Origin: Emiliania huxleyi CCMP1516
Lineage: Eukaryota > Haptophyta > Isochrysidales > Noelaerhabdaceae
Direction of reading: 5' to 3'
Assembly (NCBI RefSeq): GCF_000372725.1
Contig: NW_005199694.1
Location: 57,297-121,296, forward strand
DNA length: 64,000 nt
The notes beneath the pieces are model-generated. The model was not told the DNA's origin, did not search any database, and saw only the letters and a program-made list of their open reading frames with translations. Position numbers and translations under genes: made by a program. Below, one piece after another: positions 49,578 to 58,466 of the stretch. Within the stretch, counting starts at the first letter, position 1. Each line of letters opens with the position of its first letter.

Positions 49578-51668
49578 ATGCCAGCGTCGCGCCACAGGTG
49601 GGAGGACCGATTCTCAGCAAGTTTGGCAGGGCGGGCAGCTGTGAAGGATCGATTGCTGTGCAACGGGGACCGATTCCGTGAGGGCCGGGTAGACGGCGAG
49701 TTGTGGCTCGGCCACTGCTGGCGGAGGCACCCGCTGGCGACAATGGCGGAGGCACCCACGCCCGCTGGCCGCGGATCGCTGAAAGCAAAGACCGCTAGGG
49801 AGGCGCTTCGGCGGGCAGTGATGAACGCCTCGTCAGACAAGGCAGGCGTGCTGGAGCTGTCGTCGCTTGCACCGGCTGACGGTCAGGGCGCGGGAAGGGA
49901 GCCCGAGGAGGCGTATCTGGCAGAGCTGCGCCGCGTGGCTGACGCTCGATGTCCCCAGGCTGGACACCCTGCCGGTGTGGGCTTCGACGTCATCTACATC
50001 AACTTGGAGCACCGCGCAGACCGGCGGTCAGCGATGGAGCTGAGCCTGGAACGCGCTGGCCTGCGGGGCGCTCGCCGATTCTGCGCGTGCACCGGTGGCG
50101 ACGCGCCTCCGTGGGCCTGCACAACGCATTTCGACTGCACTCTCAATGCGCGGTTCGACAGGAATAGCGTGGCACAGGGTGCTGTGGCTATGTCCGCAGG
50201 AGAGCGCGGGTGCTCGATGTCGCACCTCCTGCTGTGGGCTCAGATTTCTGCTCTCGCCGACGATCAGCCGCCGGTGCTGGTGCTTGAAGACGACGTCGAG
50301 CTGGCTGATGACGCTGGCCACAGCTGCGCCGCGCTCATCCATGCCGTCCAAGCAGCGCTCGCTCCGGAGCGCCGGCAGCTCCTGCTCTATCTCGGGGCAG
50401 ACGTGGCGGCGTGGGGTAGCCCAGATGTCTCCCGCGTGCCCCGCTGCGGAAGTGGCGGTGGCCAGCTTCTACTCCGCGAAGCACGGTACGTCTGGTGCGC
50501 CTCGTCCTACGTCATCTGGCCCGCAGCAGCCCGCGTGCTACTGCGCCATCTACCGGTCAGCGGGCCCGCTGACGTCCACCTGTCTCGGCTCATCTGGCTG
50601 CGGTCCGTCTCCGCCCTCGTCGTGGTGCCGAACCTCGCTAAGCAGAGCGTCTGCCGCACCGGCGAGTTTGGTCACGGTGACATCAAGGCGTCGGCGTCGG
50701 CGGTAGGCTATACCCCGTGCAGTGAGATGGGAGAGCAGCAGGGCAGCGACTTTGAGCAGGTCCGCAGGCGTGCAGCCACCAGTATTCTGTCCCGGTGGGC
50801 AGGCCGAGAGCGCGCACGGCTCAAACGCCTGGAGACGCCCACTGGGCAGCATCCTCTAAGAAGACCTCAGCTGCAAGGGATATCAGGGGCTCGGGTCGCT
50901 GCTCCGCTCTCCCAGCAGTGCATTTTGACCAACCCTTGCGCCCCTGGGAGCCTTACCTGGGAAGAGAGCTCCTTCACAGAAGCAAACTGGCCAGGTCCGG
51001 ACTGGCAGCGTGCGCAGAAGGCGGCGACGCTGCGACATGTCCTCCAACTCCCAGAGGGAAGCGGGGTGATCGATTGTGGGGCGCACATCGGGGATTATGG
51101 CGTTCCGCTCGCATTAGCCCTACAACGTTGCGGCCGGCGGGATCTCACAGTGTACTGCATCGAGCCAGCGGCTGACAAGTGCCAATTCATCCGCCGCATG
51201 GCTTGGGCCAACGGGGTCGAGGATAGCGTGAGAGTGATCAGTGTCGGTCTTAGCAGCCAGGACGGCCGCTTTGTTTCCCACGAAGACAGCACCGGAGGCT
51301 CGGGCGCCTCGCAGTGGCGGCCAGCAGCACGCGGCTCGCTCTTTCGTCGTCTGGACACCATGTGTGCTGAAGGTGTGATCGGCGAGGTGGGCTTCATGTG
51401 GCTTGACTGCGAGTTCATGGAAAAGCAGGCCCTGCTGGGCGGTATCAAGCTCCTTCGACGATGCAGGCCCACTATCGTTCTCGAGTTCACTATCCCCAGG
51501 CGCGTGAATTCTCTCGGCGTTGTCACCCACAGTAGGGCCGGCACCGTCAGGGAGTTGAGGGCAGAGTTTGAGGAGCTGCGGCTGAGGGTGGACGATTTTT
51601 ACGCTGCAAGATTCCACGACGACTGGCTGATTCGTTTTGCACCGCTGGGCCTCTCTGGGTACCTATGA
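49578..51668 (+). CDS. GT25 glycosyltransferase fused to FkbM-type methyltransferase
   Basis: From the first ATG (49578) the protein has 696 residues; a second in-frame ATG at 49743 gives 641 and is equally plausible. Numbering here is from 49743. Residues ~80-330 are a family 25 glycosyltransferase-like domain: FDVIYINLEHRADRRSAMEL (donor-site start), GERGCSMSHLLLWAQI, VLVLEDDVEL (the metal/UDP-sugar acidic motif) and ASSYVIWPAAARVLL. Residues ~430-640 are an FkbM (Methyltransf_21) domain: GVIDCGAHIGDYGVPLAL (SAM-binding loop), VYCIEPAADKCQF, and FMWLDCEFMEKQALLGGIKL with PTIVLEFTIPRR. FkbM enzymes O-methylate sugars, so one polypeptide may both transfer and methylate a sugar. No signal anchor is visible from either start; an upstream exon could supply one. 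Confidence 0.78.
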   Translation: MPASRHRWEDRFSASLAGRAAVKDRLLCNGDRFREGRVDGELWLGHCWRRHPLATMAEAPTPAGRGSLKAKTAREALRRAVMNASSDKAGVLELSSLAPADGQGAGREPEEAYLAELRRVADARCPQAGHPAGVGFDVIYINLEHRADRRSAMELSLERAGLRGARRFCACTGGDAPPWACTTHFDCTLNARFDRNSVAQGAVAMSAGERGCSMSHLLLWAQISALADDQPPVLVLEDDVELADDAGHSCAALIHAVQAALAPERRQLLLYLGADVAAWGSPDVSRVPRCGSGGGQLLLREARYVWCASSYVIWPAAARVLLRHLPVSGPADVHLSRLIWLRSVSALVVVPNLAKQSVCRTGEFGHGDIKASASAVGYTPCSEMGEQQGSDFEQVRRRAATSILSRWAGRERARLKRLETPTGQHPLRRPQLQGISGARVAAPLSQQCILTNPCAPGSLTWEESSFTEANWPGPDWQRAQKAATLRHVLQLPEGSGVIDCGAHIGDYGVPLALALQRCGRRDLTVYCIEPAADKCQFIRRMAWANGVEDSVRVISVGLSSQDGRFVSHEDSTGGSGASQWRPAARGSLFRRLDTMCAEGVIGEVGFMWLDCEFMEKQALLGGIKLLRRCRPTIVLEFTIPRRVNSLGVVTHSRAGTVRELRAEFEELRLRVDDFYAARFHDDWLIRFAPLGLSGYL

Positions 51669-52900
51669 ACCGGCGTTAGGCAACTCGCTACGCTCAAGGT
51701 GCATCCGACCTCGGGATATTGTCCGGGCTCCTCCGAGCGCCGAAGCGCTCAGCGTGGGTGTGAACGACGGCGTGTGCAGCACAACGAGCGCGCACATCGC
51801 TACCTAGCACGGCTGGCACGTAACTCCGCGTCGTCGGGAGGAGGCGGGTTGACCTGGTAATGAGAGGAATTGAATCTGCAGTCGTAAAAAAGCTTGAGCC
51901 TTGTACCTTTGAAGCTTTGTGCGCGTTAACCCTTTCCCCACGCCGGCTGGGTGTCTTGTCTTGTGGTTCTGTGTGTCGTCGCGCTCCTGTGTGTGACCGT
52001 CATCGCCCGTCTTGCGTCCACCCATACCGCGTTGGTGTCCCAGTCGTTGGTCGGACTGTGTTTCGCCTTCCTATCTATCTATCTACCACGCCGGGACACT
52101 GTCCCTAACTCTGGGCCGGCGCGGGGGCCCCGGCCCACACCGTGCGCCGCGCCGCAGTGCGGAAACGGGGCTCCGGCGCTCAGAGTCGCTCAGAGCACCA
52201 ACTTCCCGAATGATTACGGTTGATTAGAGGGCAGATTTGGAGAGATCTCGAGGAGTACACACAGATAGACCCTCCAATCATGAGAAACCTCCAACCTGAT
52301 CGGTCGTACTGACCGCCGACAGATCACTCCAGACAGCAGACAGGCCGACGTCTGCACGCGGCCGGCCGGGCGAGAGGCTTGACACGATCCGACCCTGCGA
52401 CCCTGACGCTGCTGCTCTAGCTATCAGACATGCGCTGCTGACTGCTGCCACATGTGCGACCTGTGCTGGCCCACTTGGCGGCCTTCCCGGTCAGTGGTGA
52501 GGCGCAGTTCAGAGCTGTCGATGGCGCGATGCCGCACTGGTCCCACATTGGTGACACGATACCACCAAGTTTGCCGGTCCAAGAGAGAGGCACCGGCGCT
52601 GTCCTGAGAAGTGCGTGGTCCCTTTTGACTGCCCATGCGCGCGAGGCTGTGTAGGCATAGCCTCGAGAGTGCCAGCAGCCAATCCGAGGTGACGCGCATT
52701 GCGTCAGAAGCGTGCACACGATGGAAGGACACCTTCCTACTGGCCGTACGATCAGGTCGTCACTGAAAGAACTTCCGGCAGAACAAGGCTGCGGCACCTG
52801 CGGCTGCTCCTGCGATCAAGTGGGAGCAGCTCGCCCACGGCCTCTTGCGTCAGCAACGCGCGACTCTGCGCGACGGCGCGCGAGCGGCCTGGGTGCGCAT
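51669..52900. other. Intergenic, mostly repeats
   Basis: 51940-52110 is a diverged copy of the 156-bp repeat at 5.9-6.2 kb, and 52125-52775 is element copy B. The rest shows no gene. Confidence 0.6.
52125..52775 (+). mobile_element. Dispersed transposon-like element, copy B
   Basis: Matches 22862-23450 over its length and has an extra ~95 bp around 52395-52490 absent from copy A. The match ends at GTACGATCAGGTCGTCACTG, right beside the next open reading frame. Confidence 0.78.
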
Positions 52901-53371
52901 ATGCGCGCCGCCCGCGCGAAGATCGGCGCGGCGGTGCGGAGCGCGTGGAGGTGCAGGTCTCTCGAGATCACCGGCATCTACATCGAACGGGATGGGGTGC
53001 GGCAGTACGTGACAGGTGAGAAGGTGGCGCCGCTCTCGCGGCGCGACGTCTACATCCTGTCGCGCGCCGCCGACCGCGTGTGGTGGAGCTGGAACTACTT
53101 CGGGTTCAACGAGTTCGACCCCGAGGGTGACCGCTTCTACCGCCGCGTGCGCGATTGGCTTCGCATGGAGACGGATGACGGTGCCCCGCACTGGGTGCAC
53201 TCGCTCCGCGCCGTGCAAGCCGAGCAGGACAGCGAGTACTCGTCCGACGAAGACGAGTGCACGTCCGACCAGGACGACCGCGGGCCCGCGTACGAGTCCG
53301 ACGACGACGATGGTTACGACCGGTCCGCATCGCAAACGACGACCTCGATGCGCTCATGCGCTGCTCTTTGA
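52901..53371 (+). CDS. Hypothetical protein with acidic Ser-rich tail
   Basis: The ATG at 52901 gives 156 residues; the frame is open from 52712 through the end of the repeat element. The first half looks folded (CRSLEITGIYIERDGVRQYV, LSRRDVYILSRAADRVWWSW, NYFGFNEFDPEGDRFYRRVR). The tail is acidic (DSEYSSDEDECTSDQDDRGP, YESDDDDGYDRS). Direct contact with element copy B suggests either an element-carried gene or an insertion into its promoter. No family is recognised. Confidence 0.45.
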   Translation: MRAARAKIGAAVRSAWRCRSLEITGIYIERDGVRQYVTGEKVAPLSRRDVYILSRAADRVWWSWNYFGFNEFDPEGDRFYRRVRDWLRMETDDGAPHWVHSLRAVQAEQDSEYSSDEDECTSDQDDRGPAYESDDDDGYDRSASQTTTSMRSCAAL

Positions 53372-53518
53372 CGACGAAAAGTGCTGACGTCTCGGTAAGT
53401 CTGCGGGGTGAGCTTCTTGTTTTTCTTATCAGTCAGCTGTGAGAGGAGGGGCTTGTCCTTTTAGTCCTATTTGTAGAAATTCTTATCAACCTATCTGTGT
53501 GAAGGGTAACCCACGATA

Positions 53519-54557
53519 TCAAAATATGCTTCGCCTGCACTCCAAGTGCTCCAAGTGCCTTGAGCCCTCTGGGTCCTCCACATGCATATCCCAGGCGGTC
53601 AGCAGCCTCTCCGCCTCGCGCTCGCCCGAAAGCATCGCGCCGGCCACCGTGCCAAAGCAGCGAGTGTGCGTCGCCTCGCCCGCAAAGCAAACGGTCGGGA
53701 GCCCGCCGCAGACGAGCGGCGCAGCCAGTCGATCGGCGGCGTCGGCGGGCGCCGCGGGGCGCGGGTATGAGTAGCTGCCTCCAAAGAGGGGGTTCGCGGT
53801 CCACGAGGTGGCGTGCACCGCCACAGGCCGCCACGACGGCAGCAGCCTCCAAAAGGGCGCCAGCCCCGCCTCGAGCTCGCGCAGCAGCTCGCGCGACGGC
53901 CGCCCGCTCACGGCGCGCGCGCTCTCCCCCGTCAGCCAGCCAACGAGCACGCACCGGCTCCGGGACCAGCCGCTCGGCAAGCTGGCCGCGGCGCCCTCGC
54001 CGCTCGAGGCGTCGGCGCGGTGCAGCGAGTACAAGCCTCGCGTCCAGCCGCCGGCGAGGGGGTCCGCCGTGGAGCCGCGGGCCGGCTCCGTCCAGAGCAG
54101 GTGCAGGGAGGGCAGCTCCCCCTCCCCCCCTTCCTCCGCCTCCGGTCGGCGCCGCTCCACGCTCACGAAGATCTTCTCCACCGCGCCGCACGCAAAGTGC
54201 CGCATCGCACCCGCCCTCGCCTCGCAAGAGCAACGACTCGGGTAACCGGGTGATCTCGGGTGATCTCGCGTGATCTCGCGTAATCTCGGGTAATCTCGCC
54301 TCGCTGAGCGGCGGCTCGAGCCGCAGCCGGCGCAGCGGCTCAAGCGGCACACACAAGCACGCCGCCGCCGCGCTGTGGGTGGCGGCGCGGCCGTCGCTCC
54401 CCTCCACGTCCACCTATTGCCGCCGCGTTGCGCTCACGCCCTTTGCGCACGCTTCCACAAAGGGCGCTCACCGCGAGCTGTCCCGTGAATCTTCGCTGGC
54501 AGAGTGCAGTGTCAAGCGGAGAGAGGGAGAGAGAGGGAGAGAGAGGGAGAGAGAGGG

Positions 54558-54588
<31 letters not shown>

Positions 54589-55580
54589 GAGAGAGAGAGA
54601 GGGAGACGTGAGTGCTGCGAGGTGTGCCCTTCCGCGTGGCCACCTCGACGCCGCCGCCCTCGACAGCGTCGCCCCAGCGCACCGCTCGCGCCGCCCGCCC
54701 CTGCAGCAGCGCGCCGCTCGCGCGCAGCGGTGCGGCCAGCGCCTCCAACGCCTTTGAGAAGCCGCCGAGGTCCGGACGCGACGGGACGTGTCGGCCGTCA
54801 AAGTCGTCGTAGCTGGCGTACGCGACGCCCGCGCACTCGTCGGCCAGGTCGCCGCAGCCGTCGATGGCGCACTGCAGCTTCTCGGCCGCCTCCCACGCCG
54901 CGTCGAGCAGGGCTGCGCGGGGCGGCAGGCGCGCCGCGTTCGAGCAGGGAAGGGAGAGGGGAGGGGGAGGGGAGGGGAGGGGGACCTCCGTCGCCGTGGC
55001 TCGCGAGGAGGCCGGGCCGCGCAGCCTCCCAAGCGGCACGCACCGCGGCGCCGACCGAGGCGTGCGCACCGCCGCGGCCCGCCTCTAGCTCGGAGACCGT
55101 CTCAAAGAGGAGACGGCTCGCCGACCGCACCACCTGGATACGCACACACATGCCATCGGGTGTTCGAGACACGTGCATGGGAGTGGGGTGTGTGTGTGCC
55201 GCGAGCGCGGTGCCGCCAAAGGGCAGTGGCAAGCTCACGTCTGCATTCGCTGGCCGCCCGTCGCTGCGGAGGTGTCGTGGCGTCGTGGCGCGTCGCTTTG
55301 GTGTCTGCGGCGTGAGGCCGAGCGACTCGGCGAGCGCAAAGGCTGGGTTTCCCTTCTGACCGTGGAACCACTGTGCTCCGAGTTCAAACACGCCAAGGTC
55401 GCCCACCGAAGTGGTCAAGCAGCGGCCGCCAACTCGATCCGCCGCCTCGAGAAGCGTCACACGGACCCCATGCTGCTGCAGCCGCAGCGCGCACGATAGC
55501 CCAGCGGCGCCTGCGCCGACGACGATGCAGGTCCTGTCCGACGCTCTCGACGGCTCGCGCGGAGGGCCAGAGGCGCTCAT
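53519..55580 (-). CDS. FAD-dependent polyamine (spermine) oxidase, several exons
   Basis: The ATG is at 55580 and the stop at 53519. The first exon has the FAD-binding CIVVGAGAAGLSCALRLQQH and LLEAADRVGGRC, then GAQWFHGQKGNPAFALAESL as in spermine oxidases. An acceptor near 55131 starts VVRSASRLLFETVSELEAGR. An acceptor near 54920 starts the exon with LLDAAWEAAEKLQCAIDGCG and PDLGGFSKALEALAAPL. The last exon, starting near 54235, carries GAVEKIFVSVERR, SWTANPLFGGSYSYPRP and the C-terminal FAD motif CFAGEATHTRCFGTVAGAML. Introns hold a GGGAGAGA microsatellite (54515-54606) and GATCTCGGGT repeats (54245-54300). The exon in the 54300-54500 region could not be fixed. The enzyme oxidises spermine or spermidine, producing H2O2; location is unknown, as no PTS1 or leader is seen. 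Confidence 0.78.
54515..54606 (+). repeat. GGGAGAGA microsatellite in polyamine oxidase intron
   Basis: About 90 bp of GAGAGGGAGA/GAGAGAGAGG repeats lie between oxidase exons. Apparent Ser/Leu-rich reading frames across it are artefacts. Confidence 0.85.
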
Positions 55581-55635
55581 CGCCACGAGGATCAGGTTTG
55601 TCGCGCGAGGCGGTCCCGAGGCCGTGAAACGCACG

Positions 55636-56130
55636 AGGTTTTGCCGTTTGTCGTGACCGCTCCCTTCATGGTAGTTGTATTGAGGGCTTTAGAGAAAACC
55701 ATGCCGCACGCGAGGAGGCCGGACCCCCAGAACCCCCCCCGGCCCGAAGGAGGCGGCAATACTATACACATGGAGGCGCAAGGGGTGGACGGTGGGATGA
55801 GCACGACACAGGAGCAGGGAGCGGGCAGCCGCACGAGGAGGGGCGCCAATATTCGGGGCGCCGCTCTGAAAGGCTTAGCCGGCGCCCGTCGGAACGATCC
55901 ATCGTAAAAGTCGTAACGTTCGTATGACTTCTTTTCGATGCGCCCCATCGTCAGCCGTCGCCCTCACTCATGCGCGACCCCTGGCGGTAAAACACCATCA
56001 TGTCGCCTTTTCAGCCGACAGCAAGCAGTTTTGCCGTTTGTCGTGACCGCTCCCTTCATGGTAGTTGTATTGAGGGCTTTAGAGAAAACCATGCCGCACG
56101 CGAGGAGGCCGGACCCCCAGAACCCCTTTG
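55636..56130 (+). repeat. ~100-bp direct repeat upstream of the 56-58 kb gene
   Basis: TTTTGCCGTTTGTCGTGACC through GGCCGGACCCCCAGAACCCC occurs twice, near 55639-55738 and 56030-56127, almost unchanged. It includes the presumed start codons of the downstream gene. Confidence 0.88.
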
Positions 56131-58070
56131 AGGCCGGTCGCAAAGTCACAGATGTAGAGGGCGGTCGGCAGTACGTGTCACTCGACCTGACACGCGTCAT
56201 TTTCGAGGACGATCCCATTCCGTCCACGCCGTGGCTTCTTTCACACTTCCAGCATGCGCTCGTTGTCTACGCTGATGGCTCCATTGGCGTTCGCCCCTCC
56301 TTTGACACCCACCAAAGCCGACCGGGTGAGAGCCCCCCGACCCCAAAATCGCGGCAGGCGGGCTCCCCGTCCATATGGGACGCGGTGGCTGGTGCGGCTC
56401 TGGAAGTGTGGAGGGATGCCAGCTGGATCTTACATGAGGTCACCGAGGGAATGTGCACGACGCACCCTGATCTCGGGCTCGTTGCCCAGTGCTTGCGTAA
56501 TGTTCCCTCCATGCTAGGTTTGGTCGACGAAGCGGATGAATGCAAATATATGCACTTGCACGTGGCCAACAGTTACAATGAAGGGCTGTCGAGGATGGTT
56601 GATAAGATTTACACGCCAGCCGTCCAAGAGAAGCAGTCGCACATCGACACGCTTGCAAAGCATAGTGCCTTGCTGCACAACTACACGTCCCGTCTCGGTG
56701 CGCTGATGCAGACCGAATTTGTGCTGCAGCTCGACGAAGTGCCGCTCGACGTCTCCCTGCCGCGGCTCTATCTCGACGCTTTCGACCAGAAGGTGCTGAC
56801 TCCCGGTCCCTGATCCACTCTCGCGCCTCCCCGGTCACGCCCGGAGTTAATGACCCCGCTGCTGCCTGTACACGCACAGGTTGCCGATCGCGCGCTGGAG
56901 GACTACCAAAGCAACCTTGCAGACCACGGACTCTCCGCCTACTTTGCACAGCTGTCGGAGGGGGTCAAGGACCGCAATCAGCTGATCGGACAGTGGGTAC
57001 AGGCCCAGATGACATTGCAGGACACGAAGGCCAGGAGGAATGCGACCAAGCTGAAGTTTCAGCTGCTCAAGAACGCGTCTCGTGAAGAGGACGTGGCTCG
57101 TGACGCTCTCGACTGGCAGCAGGACCAGCTCGGGTACCTCGCACTTCGATACCTGCGCGCGCAAATATCCGCATTCGAGTATTGGGCTCTGGAACCCTTT
57201 GATCCCAAGCTTGAGGCTCCGGTAACATCGGCACAGCTAGCAACGATACAGAGACGTCTGAAGGAAGCAAAGGCGCGCGTAAAAACCAGCCGGGCGTCCG
57301 AGCCGCCCCACTGTTATGACAGCATGGGTTTCCGACTCGTACGCGATCGCAACCCGCTAGTGTTCGAAGAGTTGGTGCGCACCAACAAGACTACCATTCG
57401 TGTCCCCATGGCAAAGGACTGCAACTTCTACCGTGTTCAGATGAAAAACGTGCGCGTCTACCTCGAGCTTGACCGCGGCAACATGTCAGCGTTGCTTCAA
57501 CAGCAGGCCGTAGCCAAAATAACGCTCTCCATCACCAAACTTGGCACTGAGTCGTTTCTGGGAAAGGACAGGAGTGTCTGGGAATACATTCCCGCAAGCA
57601 CGATAGACTCGAGGACGTTAATGTTCATGTACTCCATCAGCCCCCACCCTTCTGCGTCTACGGCCGAGTTCTGCCCGCTGCACAACGGAATGGATTGGGA
57701 CTGCGATAGACCAGCCAGGAGTCCGTTTGGACTATGGGAAGTTGGAATTCCGGATGACACCCGCCTTCCGGATGACAGCCGCGGGGGGGCGGAAGGTGGG
57801 TGGCCGCAAGGCCTGAGTTTGAGCGCAGTCACAGCTATCAAATTTGAATTTGGGCTCATCTACCGTGAGATCGATCCTCGCAAGTTGACGGCCATGTTTG
57901 GCCAGGGGGGCGACGAGGATTGGGAGAGCAATAGCTTGACTTGCACGGGCCTAGGACAAATGCCAACGAGGTGCAGCGTGTGTTCCACCTCAGGCTCGAT
58001 TAGTTCGCTACAGGCGAGCTCTCCGGCGCGATCCCGTGGTCTCGTGAGCATCCAGTCCCGTTGCCTTTAA
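56058..58070 (+). CDS. Unknown two-exon protein with helical region and beta-rich C-terminal half
   Basis: Exons 56058-56792 and 56880-58070 are joined by an 87-nt phase-0 GT-AG intron (FDQK joined to VADRALEDYQ), giving about 641 residues from the ATG at 56058. A second in-frame ATG near 56091 is possible. The N-terminal third includes VSLDLTRVIFEDDPIPSTPW and SLPRLYLDAFDQK. The middle is helical and charged (QLIGQWVQAQMTLQDTKARR, LGYLALRYLRAQISAFEYWA, TIQRRLKEAKARVKTSR). The C-terminal half is probably beta-sandwich (CNFYRVQMKNVRVYLELDRG, AVAKITLSITKLG, LSAVTAIKFEFGLIYREIDP). I cannot assign a family. The overall order (helical stalk, YW motif, beta region) loosely recalls large secreted repeat proteins, but that is not evidence of function. 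Confidence 0.65.
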
Positions 58071-58466
58071 GCAGATGTGGCATGGCACAGTGCTTTTTGG
58101 TAACAAACCCGGTTGTAACGTTACTTATCCCTTTGTGGCGCCGCAATGCACGGCAGCGACGGCATCTGTTGTGAAGCCTGTGAGCTGTGAGTTGTGTAAG
58201 CGAGGTGTCGTCGATCTGCCATCTGCTGCGACACACTGCTTTGCGTGATGCGTGCGTGACGGCCCGCGCCATCCGCCAATGCCCCAATTGTGGCTTTCGC
58301 CGGCTTTGCTTGACGGAAAGGGGGGGAGGGGTGGGACAAATCTCTCGTACATATCACGCTTCATCCCCAAAACGTACCGCCAGATCCACACACACACATG
58401 CGCAACGAGACCGATTCACGTAGAGATTCGCCATTCATGTCATGATGCCGTCCGGAGCTGTCAGTG
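58071..58466. other. Intergenic between convergent genes
   Basis: This is the 3' region of the 56-kb gene and of TOR, which converge here. I see no gene; it probably holds both polyadenylation regions. Confidence 0.6.

Noticed and set aside
54340-55032. Ser/Leu repeat frames over the GAGAGG tract
   Set aside because: The tract is an intronic microsatellite between polyamine oxidase exons.
56058-58070. Similarity of the unknown protein to large toxin-type A subunits
   Set aside because: Only a loose impression of helical stalk plus beta region; no family motif can be pointed to.
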